This document shows, piece by piece, positions 11,201 through 18,259 of a DNA stretch of 64,000 nucleotides. Source of the DNA: Gordonia hankookensis (lineage in GTDB: Bacteria > Actinomycetota > Actinomycetes > Mycobacteriales > Mycobacteriaceae); contig NZ_JACWMS010000002.1 of NCBI RefSeq assembly GCF_014673215.1, forward strand, positions 1,178,001-1,242,000, given 5' to 3'. The notes under the pieces are model-generated. The model worked only from the letters and a program-made list of their open reading frames with translations, was not told the DNA's origin and made no database searches. Position 1 is the stretch's first letter; each line of letters opens with the position of its first letter. The position numbers and the translations under genes were made by a program.

Positions 11201-12300
11201 ATCGCATCCGCATCAGCACCGACGGCAACGCGGTGCTGGCATTCCCGGGCACCCTCACCCCGGACGACAAGTCCTCCGACGTGCGCGGACTGGGCGCCGT
11301 GCTCTACGCACTGCTCCTCGCCCGGTGGCCTCTCGACAGCGAGACCGGATCGACGCTGGTCACCACCGACGACACCACCGAACCGGTCGGTGGGCTGCCG
11401 ATCGCCGCGCCCGGCAAGGACGGATCGCCTATCGAGCCGCGCCAGGCGCGGCCGGAGACCCCGTTCGAGATCTCCGCGGTCGCGGCGCGCGCCCTCGACG
11501 GCAGTCGCGGTATCCGAACTGCGGGCACCGTCCAGCACGTCCTCGACCAGGCCACCGTTCTCGACCTCAACACCGACATGCTGCCGGCCATCGACGCCGA
11601 CGCGGCGCCGGTCGCGATGGGATCGAAGTCCGATCGTCCCTCCGGCTCCGGCGAGGCCGACAAACCAGGCAGACGCAACATCGCGCTGCTCGTGGGCGCC
11701 GGGTTGTTGACTCTGTTCATCGTGCTCGCGCTGGTGATATGGGCGACCAATCTCTTCGGATCCGACGACGGATCGACCGATATCGACTCGATCCTGACCA
11801 CCACATCGGCGCCACCGTCGCCGAGTGCCGCCGCTCCGCCCGCACCCACCCCGGCCGCGGCGGGACCCATCGCACTCCGGAATGTGTCGCTGGTGGATTT
11901 TTCGGGTCAGCCGCCCGACAACGCGTCGAACCTGCAGAACGTGATCAGTGGCGCTGCCCCGCCGTGGCAGACCGACAGCTACCGCGGGTCGGCGAACTTC
12001 GGCGGACTCAAGCAGGGGCTCGGGTTGATGTTCGATCTCGGCGGCCCGCACGCGGTGAAGTCGGTGACCATCACGACGCCGACGCCGGGTTTCAACGTCT
12101 CGATCCGCACCTCACCGACCGCCCAGCCCACGCTCGCGCAGACAGCCGAGGTGGCGGCCGGACCGGTTTCCCAGCCCACCACCACCATCACGATCCCGAA
12201 CCCGCAACAGAGCCCGTTCCTGATGGTGTGGCTCACCTCGCTGCCCCCGGGTCCCGGCGGCTTTCAGGCCAAGATCGGCAAGATCGAGATGACCGGGTGA
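8281..12300 (+). CDS. murJ: Lipid II flippase MurJ with C-terminal pseudokinase and extracellular domain
   Basis: A 1339-residue protein of the MviN/MurJ family, which flips lipid II across the membrane. Domains in order are: a Pro/Arg-rich cytoplasmic segment (1-~115), a polytopic MurJ core (~120-650, starting ILKTSGSIALATLTSRITG), a charged linker, a kinase-like domain (~830-1080), a membrane span (~1133-1157, IALLVGAGLLTLFIVLALVIW), a Pro/Ala linker, and an extracellular beta-rich domain (~1190-1339). In the kinase-like domain the usual invariant lysine of the VAIK motif is replaced (VALTFVD) and no HRD or DFG is evident, so it is a pseudokinase. In M. tuberculosis MviN (Rv3910) the phosphorylated pseudokinase binds FhaA; an fhaA gene is at the far end of this window. 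The C-terminus ends 14 bases from the convergent desaturase gene. Confidence 0.95.
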   Translation: MTDQGPREPRRASPRRIPPRGAPERRPAAGPPPMTGPVADQPPLAGRPSGPPASGPRAPAPRPAPPRPAQARQQAPPPRFIPSRPPADTLTDTGERPARDTGTGASATTGLSRDSDSSILKTSGSIALATLTSRITGFIRTVLVLAMLGPAIASAFQAAYVLPNMIAEVVLGAVLTAIVIPVLVRAEAEDADGGRGFINRIFTLTLVTLGTATVIALIAAPLLTFLNVGDGDVNRPLTTALAYLLLPEILFYGLSALFIAILNMKGFFKPGAWAPVMNNIVQIATLVLYALMPGEITLNPVRMSDPQLLVLGIGTTLGVVVQASVLVPWLKRAGVRLQLQWGLDARLRTFGNMALAIVLYVAILQVGLVITYRIAAHADASGISVYATHWQLLQLPYGVLGVTILTAIMPRLSRNAAADDDRAVVDDLSLATRLTMVALVPVVAYMTFFGPAIGIAVFNFGKFDADTASQLGSVLAWGAFTLIPYSMTLVQLRVFYARQDAWTPTVMVLGITIVKVAASYLGPVLFSDPELVVRWLALSNGLGYLVGAVVGHYLLRNRLNNARLTDVYRTTVITLGVSIGVAAVVWAVANLSGMHLLATEVGKLGSLVYLLVTAVVVLGVTYAGLAAAKVPDVVSIGMSVRRMLGRFIPALAPPPSSVTESAPTITVQFPRITPDESLPYSGQVQVLRRFDRGTATWQSYSVHSGGAARLRDGGEMRVHSPRDMRYRRRGARRLSDNEIGTTQDTEIIPDAPTSDGGSVTVDEKPDRPRGDEVDTSATSDRPGPDSPDSAQQAPTRTTPKGEKPSDTDKSDKDAVPVKRPRPRGPRLVPGAAVAGGRYRLLDHHGGSRGLQFWRALDINLDREVALTFVDAEQLAPPPERGESAKVTDEGPQAVLSRTLRLGQISSSGVARVLDVVRGSSGGIVVSEWVPGSSLSEVAQSGPSPIGAARAVRALAAAAEATHRSGGTLSIDHPDRIRISTDGNAVLAFPGTLTPDDKSSDVRGLGAVLYALLLARWPLDSETGSTLVTTDDTTEPVGGLPIAAPGKDGSPIEPRQARPETPFEISAVAARALDGSRGIRTAGTVQHVLDQATVLDLNTDMLPAIDADAAPVAMGSKSDRPSGSGEADKPGRRNIALLVGAGLLTLFIVLALVIWATNLFGSDDGSTDIDSILTTTSAPPSPSAAAPPAPTPAAAGPIALRNVSLVDFSGQPPDNASNLQNVISGAAPPWQTDSYRGSANFGGLKQGLGLMFDLGGPHAVKSVTITTPTPGFNVSIRTSPTAQPTLAQTAEVAAGPVSQPTTTITIPNPQQSPFLMVWLTSLPPGPGGFQAKIGKIEMTG

Positions 12301-12313
12301 CGGTCAGTCCGGA

Positions 12314-13219
12314 TCAGTACGGCCGGTGATCCGGCCGCCAGCCGGGCGGACCGAACACATGGCCCAGGCGCGCCCGCAGGCCGTCGGCCGTGCGCACGTC
12401 CCGCGCGATCGCGCCGTACTCATGAGTCTGCAACCGCCAGATGTTGTAGGTGTCAACCGGTTTGGTCAATCCGTACGTTGGTCGGTAGGTCTCGGAGCGG
12501 AAGGTTCCGAACATCCGGTCCCAGATGATGAAGGTTCCGCCGTAGTTGCGGTCCAGGTAGTCGGCGTCGCTGCCGTGGTGTACCCGGTGATGTGACGGCG
12601 TGTTGAAGACGAACTCAACAGGCGCCCAAAGCTTTCCGATGTGCTCGGTGTGAATCCAGAACTGGTAGACCAGGTTCAGCGAGTACGCCGCGAACACCAG
12701 GGCGGGTGGCACGCCCAGGAGGGGGAGTGGCAACCACATGACGATGCCCGCACTGTTGTTCCACTTCTGGCGCAGCGCGGTGGTGAAATTGAAGTACTCG
12801 CTGGAGTGGTGGGCCTGGTGGGTGGCCCAGACCAGCCGGACGCGATGGGCCATCCGGTGCTCCCAGTAGAAGAGGAAATCCAACCCGACGAACGCGATCA
12901 GCCAGGTGTACCAGGCGTTCGCCGGGAGCTGCCAGGGTGCGAGATAGGCGAAGATCGCCGAATACGCGAGCAGCGCGGTCATTTTCCATCCCGCACTGGT
13001 GGCGATCGAGACGAGTCCCATCAGGAGGCTGGCACGAGAATCTCGTGCGTTGTACGAACCGCGTGGCGCCGGGACGCGTTCGTCGTGTTGAGACGGACGG
13101 TCCGTCGCGGTGTGATCGAGTTTCCAGGCCGCCACCCACTCGAGCACCACGAGGAGCACGAAGAACGGGATCGCGAGCACGGTCGGCTCGCGCATCGCCT
13201 CCGGTAGGAAGTCGAGCAT
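12314..13219 (-). CDS. Sterol desaturase / fatty acid hydroxylase superfamily protein
   Basis: A 301-residue membrane di-iron protein. Histidine clusters typical of the superfamily are present: HRMAH (~142-146), HQAHHSS (~154-160) and HHRVHH (~230-235), with further histidines near the C-terminus. At least four hydrophobic segments precede or separate them. The superfamily hydroxylates or desaturates lipids; the exact substrate is not readable. The ATG at 13219 is chosen because AGGAG lies about 8 bases upstream; a longer frame to 13282 would run into an operator palindrome. It is divergent from a TetR gene across two inverted repeats, so it is probably the regulator's target. This gene pair is an insertion relative to the murJ-sigM order of M. 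tuberculosis. Confidence 0.9.
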   Translation of the reverse strand: MLDFLPEAMREPTVLAIPFFVLLVVLEWVAAWKLDHTATDRPSQHDERVPAPRGSYNARDSRASLLMGLVSIATSAGWKMTALLAYSAIFAYLAPWQLPANAWYTWLIAFVGLDFLFYWEHRMAHRVRLVWATHQAHHSSEYFNFTTALRQKWNNSAGIVMWLPLPLLGVPPALVFAAYSLNLVYQFWIHTEHIGKLWAPVEFVFNTPSHHRVHHGSDADYLDRNYGGTFIIWDRMFGTFRSETYRPTYGLTKPVDTYNIWRLQTHEYGAIARDVRTADGLRARLGHVFGPPGWRPDHRPY

Positions 13220-13244
13220 CGGTTCTCCTGCTGGTCCGTTCGGC

Positions 13245-13270
13245 CATCTGACACGGGAACATGTCAGATG
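13245..13270. promoter_or_regulatory. Inverted repeat, probable TetR operator 1
   Basis: CATCTGACA (13245-13253) and TGTCAGATG (13262-13270) are perfect 9-base arms around an 8-base spacer. It lies between the desaturase start and a second, related palindrome. Both share the TCTGACA half-site, and their centres are 28 bases apart. Confidence 0.65.
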
Positions 13271-13274
13271 ATGT

Positions 13275-13296
13275 TCTGACACGATATCGTGTCAGA
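13275..13296. promoter_or_regulatory. Perfect 22-bp palindrome, probable TetR operator 2
   Basis: The left arm TCTGACACGAT (13275-13285) is followed directly by its exact reverse complement (13286-13296). It lies in the divergent intergenic region between the desaturase and TetR genes, where it would cover both promoters. Binding by the TetR protein is inferred from position. Confidence 0.75.
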
Positions 13297-13351
13297 TAGA
13301 GTCGTGTAAAGAGATCTACAGCCGTGACCACCGACGATGCCGAGGAGTCCG

Positions 13352-14047
13352 ATGAGTACCCCCGAGGGGCGCCGCTACGGCGGGGCCGACGCCGACGAAC
13401 GGCGTGACCGGCGACGGCTCGATCTGATCGCCGCCGGGTTGGATCTGTTCGGCTCCGACGGTTATGCGAGCGCCTCCGTGAAGCGGGTGTGCGAGCACGC
13501 CGGTCTGACGCAGCGCTACTTCTACGAGTCGTTCGCCGACCGCCCCGCGCTGCTGGCCGCGGTCTACGAGGATTGTGTGGAGTTCGCCCGCGTCGCGACC
13601 GTCGATGCCGCGGCCGGTTTCGTCGCCGACGGTGGGGGAGTGGGTGCGGTCGGTGTCTCGTCTCCCGACGCACCTGCCGTCGCACGGGCTGCGCTGACCG
13701 CATTCGTGCGATGCCTGGCCGACGACGCACGTCGGGCCCGCGTGATGCTCGTCGAGGTCGTCGGTGTCAATCCTGATCTGGAACGCCTGCGGCTCAACGC
13801 GATTCACGAGTGGGCCGATCTGATCCTGACGTTTGCGCTGGGGGAGGAGACCGCCGATCGCACGCAACGCCTTGCCGCCATCGGTCTGGTCGGCGCGCTC
13901 ACGCAGCTCCTGGTCGATTGGTACACAAGTGCCAACGGGGAGTTTGCCGCGCCCGCCGACGCCGGCCCGGACCTGTTCGACCTCGACGCGATCCTGGACG
14001 TGAGCGTCGAACTGTTCGTCGCCGCGTACGAGAGCCTGCTGGGCTGA
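13352..14047 (+). CDS. TetR-family transcriptional regulator
   Basis: A TetR repressor of about 231 residues. The N-terminal helix-turn-helix is clear: RRLDLIAAGLDLFGSDGYASASVKRVCEHAGLTQRYFYESFADRPALL-type sequence at residues ~17-65, ending with the usual YFYESF of the recognition helix. The C-terminal ligand-binding half is divergent, and the inducer is unknown. The start at 13352 is preferred because GAGGAG lies 4 bases upstream; an in-frame ATG at 13337 would add five residues but has no such signal. It is transcribed away from the sterol-desaturase-type gene, with two operators between, which suggests local control of that gene and autoregulation. Confidence 0.9.
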   Translation: MSTPEGRRYGGADADERRDRRRLDLIAAGLDLFGSDGYASASVKRVCEHAGLTQRYFYESFADRPALLAAVYEDCVEFARVATVDAAAGFVADGGGVGAVGVSSPDAPAVARAALTAFVRCLADDARRARVMLVEVVGVNPDLERLRLNAIHEWADLILTFALGEETADRTQRLAAIGLVGALTQLLVDWYTSANGEFAAPADAGPDLFDLDAILDVSVELFVAAYESLLG

Positions 14048-14239
14048 GTCCCTGCTGCGCCGACGACACCCGATTTCTCGCCCTCAGCAACCACCGTTCC
14101 GCCGACGGCAACTGATTCTCCGCCATCCGCGCCACCCCGAATCATCCACTCGTCCACAACCTCTCCGGTGTCCCCAGAACTGTGGACAACGTGCAGGTCA
14201 GTGCGCCGAGGACCCGTGGTGTCCACTAACCTTCTCGGC

Positions 14240-14800
14240 ATGACTCGGGGGAGCGTCGACGCGCGCAGCGACGAAGATCTGCTCCGCGCCCATGTTGCCG
14301 GTGAGCCCGACGCCTTCGCGACGCTGATCGAACGTCATCAGACCTATCTGTGGTCGCTGGCCTGCCGCACGAGCAACAATCCCGACGACGCCGCCGACGC
14401 CCTGCAGGACGCCCTGCTCAATGCACACCGAATGGCGTCGCGATTCCGGTCCGACGCCAAGGTGACGAGCTGGCTGCACCGGATCGTGGTGAACGCCTGC
14501 CTCGACCGCATCCGCCGCAACCGCGTGCGGCGCACGGTGCCGATCCCGGAGTACGACCTCCTGCCCCTCGCCGACGATCACGACCAGATGGCGGCCGTCG
14601 ACCTCTCGATCTCGATCGGCAGGGCACTCGACACCCTGCCGCCGGATCAGCGTGCCGCGGTGATCGCGGTGGACGTGGAGGGCTACTCGGTCAGTGAGGC
14701 CGCGCAGCGTCTCGGTGTACCGATCGGAACCATCAAGAGTCGGTGCTCACGCGGTCGGCTCCGGCTCGCGCAGGCTCTCGGTCATCTTCGAGAGTGCTGA
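14240..14800 (+). CDS. sigM: ECF RNA polymerase sigma factor SigM
   Basis: A 186-residue ECF sigma factor. Region 2 covers ~10-95 (LIERHQTYLWSLACR, DDAADALQDALLNAHRMASRF, SWLHRIVVNACLDRIRR), and region 4 ~120-180 (LPPDQRAAVIAVDVEGYSVSEAAQRLGVPIGTIKSRCSRGR). It occupies the place of Rv3911 (sigM) downstream of murJ. The frame is open further upstream, but the ATG at 14240 gives the family N-terminus. In M. tuberculosis the anti-sigma gene follows directly. Here the next gene on this strand, rsmA, is 3.4 kb away, with a convergent three-gene cassette between. The first gene of that cassette encodes a second sigma factor of the same subfamily, ending 18 bases from this stop. Confidence 0.92.
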   Translation: MTRGSVDARSDEDLLRAHVAGEPDAFATLIERHQTYLWSLACRTSNNPDDAADALQDALLNAHRMASRFRSDAKVTSWLHRIVVNACLDRIRRNRVRRTVPIPEYDLLPLADDHDQMAAVDLSISIGRALDTLPPDQRAAVIAVDVEGYSVSEAAQRLGVPIGTIKSRCSRGRLRLAQALGHLREC

Positions 14801-14818
14801 CCTCGGCCGATCGGGCCA

Positions 14819-15433
14819 TCACCGTGTTCGCAGGTGACCGAGCATCGTGGCGAGTTCGGCGCGCCCCCGTGCGCACCTGCTCTTGACGGTGCCGGGTGCC
14901 ACGCCGAGCCGCTCGGCCGTGTCGGCGATGCTGTAGCCCTCGACGTCCACGGCGATGATCGCCACGCGCTGATGATCCGGCAGGGCGGCCAGGGCGTCGG
15001 CGATGTCGAGCCGGAAGACGAGCCGGTCGGCCGGATCGGTTCCGTCGGAGCGGTCGGGCGCGTGGTCCTCCGGCCGTTCGACGGCCAGGCGGGCCTGATC
15101 CCGGCGCAACCTGTCGAAACACGCATTGACGACGACACGATGGAGCCACGACCGGACCTGGGCGTCGCCCCGGAATCGGCAGGCGTGACGGTGAGCGTTG
15201 AACAGAGCGTCCTGCAAGGCATCGGCGGCGGCGTCGGAATCGCGGGTCGTGCGCATCGCGACGGCCCACAGGTAGCTGTCGTGGCGACGCACCAGCGTGC
15301 GGAAAGCGCGGGGATCGCCTGTGGCATGTGCGGCCAGCAGTTCGGCGTCCGAACGATCGGCGCCGTCGGAATACGGATCGATCCGACGGACCCCACCACC
15401 GGCCACGCCTTCCGCCGAGGCGACTGTCAACAC
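14819..15433 (-). CDS. Second ECF sigma factor, paralogue of SigM
   Basis: An ECF sigma factor of about 204 residues, convergent with sigM and clearly related to it. Shared blocks include YLW.VA.RT, ADALQDAL.NAHR.A.RFR, SWLHR.VVNAC.DR.RR, AVDVEGYS and GT.KSRC.RGR..LA..LGHLR. The start chosen is GTG at 15433, since GAGAGGG lies 7 bases upstream; an ATG at 15451 in the same frame lacks a ribosome site. A nested hairpin lies just 5' of it. No anti-sigma gene is adjacent: the genes behind it on this strand encode a PAS-like protein and a P450. Its control could be through RsmA, through the PAS-like protein, or transcriptional; none is shown. Confidence 0.88.
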   Translation of the reverse strand: MLTVASAEGVAGGGVRRIDPYSDGADRSDAELLAAHATGDPRAFRTLVRRHDSYLWAVAMRTTRDSDAAADALQDALFNAHRHACRFRGDAQVRSWLHRVVVNACFDRLRRDQARLAVERPEDHAPDRSDGTDPADRLVFRLDIADALAALPDHQRVAIIAVDVEGYSIADTAERLGVAPGTVKSRCARGRAELATMLGHLRTR

Positions 15434-15457
15434 GCTCGTGCCCTCTCGCATACTGCC

Positions 15458-15487
15458 GAAGCAGTCGACCCTGCAGGGTGCTGCTTC
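15458..15487 (-). promoter_or_regulatory. Nested inverted repeat in leader of second sigma gene
   Basis: GAAGCAG (15458-15464) pairs with CTGCTTC (15481-15487), and inside lies the perfect 12-base palindrome ACCCTGCAGGGT (15468-15479). As RNA it would form a two-part stem with a small asymmetric internal loop, ending 24 bases before the GTG start and 7 bases before the alternative ATG. It could be a leader hairpin affecting translation or a protein-binding palindrome. Confidence 0.45.
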
Positions 15488-15598
15488 AGGCTCTGTGTGC
15501 GACCGGGCTCGGACATCCAGAGCGCCGGGAACTTCCACCTCGAGAGGCGCGCGTTTGTGTCGCTGATGCTAGCAGGCGATGCGGGGTCGACCTGCCGC

Positions 15599-16621
15599 TC
15601 AGCCGGCAGCGGGGGCGAAACGACCGACGAGCAGCTGACTGCCGACCGCACCCGGGTAACGCCTGAGCCGGAAGCGCACCGGCACCCACGCCCCGTCCGG
15701 TGCGAGCAACCGCACCGCCGAGGGCACCTCGTAGTCGTCGAGTTCATTCTGCAAGGCCTCTCGCGCCCGTAGGAATCCCTCGAAGTCGTCGGGGTGGATC
15801 AGATTACCCGGCAGATCCGGATGGTGGTCCACCGCGGATTCCGCGACATAACCGGGTCGGGTCGACAACCAATAGATGAGGAATGGCACAACATCGTCGG
15901 GATCTGCCGGATTGGTCCGGAACGCGACCAGGACCGCAGGCGGGACGTCACCATCCCGGTCGAGATCGACGAGACGGAGGGCGGTGAGCGGATCGACGCG
16001 GATCGGTTCGGTGTCGGTGACGTCATGGAACAGCCCTCGCACCTCGTCGGCATCGCGACCGGCACCACTGCGGGCCAGGCCGCGCCAGGTCATCAGGTGA
16101 CTGTCGTCGTGCAGCACGGTGAGCGGGCCCTGGAACGTGGTGCGCTGGCCGGAGTTCGTGCACAGCTCGGCCAATTCGTTCAAGGCGTCGAACTGCACCA
16201 CCTTGCGCAGGAACTGGCCTGGGTCCCGGGTGTCGCCGAATCCGTCCGGGCTCTGCGACGACATCAGGTACGACTCCAATGTGTGCCGGGCGATCAGCGT
16301 CTGGGGATCCCAGTTGACCGATGCGATCGCGCGCTCCGGCGACACCGGCTCGCCCGGGTCGCCCACCCAGGTCTTGACGCCGTAGACCTCACCCTCGTAT
16401 CCGAGGACCGGCCGCAGCACGAGGCGGCGGTCGCCCAGTCGGCCTCCGATCACACGATCGAGGGGTAGCCGCGACCTGATGACCTCCGCGATCGGCGCAG
16501 CGACGTCGATGCCGTCCGATCGGGTCAAGGCACGCAACGACCCCCAGTCGCGAAACTCGCCCTCCCGGAAGACGATCGACATCGTGTCGTCGGTGAGGCA
16601 CTCGATCAGGTACCAGGTCAT
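15599..16621 (-). CDS. PAS/GAF-like two-lobed protein, function unknown
   Basis: A 340-residue soluble protein without a signal or membrane span. The C-terminal half (~200-335) reads like a PAS fold: PFLIYWLSTRPGYV, then NLIHPDDFEGFLRAREALQNE (the HPDD turn and following helix typical of PAS domains), and a final VRFRLRRYPG strand. The N-terminal half (~35-165) may be a second sensor-like domain, but I cannot name it. The start overlaps the P450 stop by four bases, so the two are translationally coupled, and the sigma gene follows 165 bases later on the same strand. A ligand- or redox-sensing role linking the P450 to the sigma factor is possible but unproven. Confidence 0.6.
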   Translation of the reverse strand: MTWYLIECLTDDTMSIVFREGEFRDWGSLRALTRSDGIDVAAPIAEVIRSRLPLDRVIGGRLGDRRLVLRPVLGYEGEVYGVKTWVGDPGEPVSPERAIASVNWDPQTLIARHTLESYLMSSQSPDGFGDTRDPGQFLRKVVQFDALNELAELCTNSGQRTTFQGPLTVLHDDSHLMTWRGLARSGAGRDADEVRGLFHDVTDTEPIRVDPLTALRLVDLDRDGDVPPAVLVAFRTNPADPDDVVPFLIYWLSTRPGYVAESAVDHHPDLPGNLIHPDDFEGFLRAREALQNELDDYEVPSAVRLLAPDGAWVPVRFRLRRYPGAVGSQLLVGRFAPAAG

Positions 16622-18003
16622 CGCTCAGACTTCCGCGGGGTCGCGACGATCCTGAAGGGTTCGGGCCGCAGTGTGGCCCGCTCCCGCATCACCAGCTCGC
16701 CGGATTTCTCCAGTCGGAAACGGAATCTGGACAGCAGGGTGGCGAGTAACAGACTCGCCTCATGCATCGCGAACTGGCGACCGATGCACGACCGCGGTCC
16801 GGCACCCCAGGGCGAGAAGAACTTTCCGGAACCGGCGGTGATCCGCTCGGCGGTGAAGCGATCCGCCCGGAATCGGTGGGCATCCGGACCCCACACCGCG
16901 GTGTCGCGCTGCGCGGCCAGTGCGAGGACGAACACCCCTCGCCCGGAAGGGATGTGATAGCCACCCAACTCCTGGTCGGTGCGCGCAACCCGGAAAAAGC
17001 CCGGGGCCGGCGGCCACAGTCGAAGGCATTCGTTGACGTAGGCGCGGATCTGGCGTGACTTGACGACCCCCTCGTAGGTCAGCGGCGCCGGGTCGAGCTC
17101 TGTCTCTGCGATCCGATCGGCCGAGATCGGTTCGGCCGCCAGGTGATAGAGCGCCACCTCCATCAGCGCCGCGGTCGTCTCGTGTCCGGCGGCCAGAAAT
17201 GTCAGCACCTGGTCGGTGACGTTGTGCAGTGGCAGCCGGTCGCCCGTGTCGGGATCCTCCGTCTCGAGCATGAGGCCCAGGAGATCGGTGTTCCCGTGAT
17301 CGCCTGACTGCAAACGGCTTTCGATGATCCGCTGGACGAAGTTGCGGCAGACCGCGATGTCCGCGTTGCGGCGCCGGGCACCGAGAAACTCACGGACCGT
17401 ACCCACGATCGGTACGTCGTTGGTCGATTCACTGGCCCAGACAAGCACGCGCCCAAGGGAATCCAAGAACTGCTCGGTTCCCTCCGCCGCTCCGTCTTGT
17501 CGGCCGAGCAGGCCCATGCGGCACGAGAACCCGGCCCGGCCGATCACTTCCAGGGTGGCCGAGGTCATGTCCTGATGCACGTCGACCACCGGCGACGTCG
17601 CCCATTTCGCGGCCAGGTCGTCGGCGACGCTCGCCATGGCGTCGTGATAAATGCGCATCGCCGATTGCGAGAACCCCGGTGTCAGGATTCGGCGCGCCTG
17701 TCCCCACAGCGGGTCCTTCGACCGTGCCGTGAAAAGACCCGCTCCGGCGAGCTCACGCAGCTGCGCGAGCGGCCCGACGAGCGCCCGCCCCCAGGAACGC
17801 TCGTCCAGCGTCTGGTTCGCCAGATCGGCTCCACCCACCACCACCAGGCGGTTGCCGAGCAACTCGCGCTGGAAGACGGGACCGAGCCGGAGGGCCAACT
17901 CTGCTTCGTGTTGGGTGGGGCGCCGCCGATCTGCTGAACGGACATCTCCCAGGATCGGGATGCGACCCGGCGGATGTGGCAGAGCACTCAGTGGCTTGCT
18001 CAC
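16618..18003 (-). CDS. Cytochrome P450, CYP102-like fatty-acid hydroxylase type
   Basis: A 461-residue P450. The haem-binding loop is FSPWGAGPRSCIGRQFAMHE, with the cysteine ligand at residue ~406. The I-helix motif AGHETT is at ~272-277 and the K-helix ExxR at E325-R328 (NECLRLWPP). The sequence around the haem loop and I-helix resembles the haem domain of the CYP102/P450-BM3 group, which suggests fatty-acid-type substrates, but no reductase domain is fused, so separate redox partners are needed. GTG at 18003 is chosen because AGAGG lies upstream and the N-terminus (PLSALPHPPG) then matches the family; the frame is open to 18075. First gene of the cassette inserted between sigM and rsmA. Confidence 0.92.
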   Translation of the reverse strand: MSKPLSALPHPPGRIPILGDVRSADRRRPTQHEAELALRLGPVFQRELLGNRLVVVGGADLANQTLDERSWGRALVGPLAQLRELAGAGLFTARSKDPLWGQARRILTPGFSQSAMRIYHDAMASVADDLAAKWATSPVVDVHQDMTSATLEVIGRAGFSCRMGLLGRQDGAAEGTEQFLDSLGRVLVWASESTNDVPIVGTVREFLGARRRNADIAVCRNFVQRIIESRLQSGDHGNTDLLGLMLETEDPDTGDRLPLHNVTDQVLTFLAAGHETTAALMEVALYHLAAEPISADRIAETELDPAPLTYEGVVKSRQIRAYVNECLRLWPPAPGFFRVARTDQELGGYHIPSGRGVFVLALAAQRDTAVWGPDAHRFRADRFTAERITAGSGKFFSPWGAGPRSCIGRQFAMHEASLLLATLLSRFRFRLEKSGELVMRERATLRPEPFRIVATPRKSER

Positions 18004-18124
18004 GAACTGCTGCCTCTCGACGTTCGGATGTTCGGCGGACGCCCGTGGGCACCGCGCTGACACGCATGGTGCCACGACCGAGATGTCGCCCGCCGCACCG
18101 CTGACGGCCGCTGACGAATCCGAT

Positions 18125-18150
18125 GGAACCGGACCGCGGACCGGTGCGTC
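18125..18150 (+). promoter_or_regulatory. ECF-type promoter for rsmA
   Basis: GGAAC (18125-18129) is separated by 17 bases from CGTC (18147-18150). This is the element pair described for SigM and related ECF sigma factors in mycobacteria (GGAAC ... CGTC). It lies 110 bases before the rsmA start. The spacer itself is an almost perfect palindrome. Use by SigM or by its paralogue is inferred. Confidence 0.5.
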
Positions 18151-18259
18151 TTAAACCCTGACGATCACGATCACAGGCACGGCCAGATACCAGTCGGACG
18201 CCGCGCTCGATCCACCCACTGTGGATCGGGTCCGGGGAGAGAAGTGGGAGAGTGGAGCG

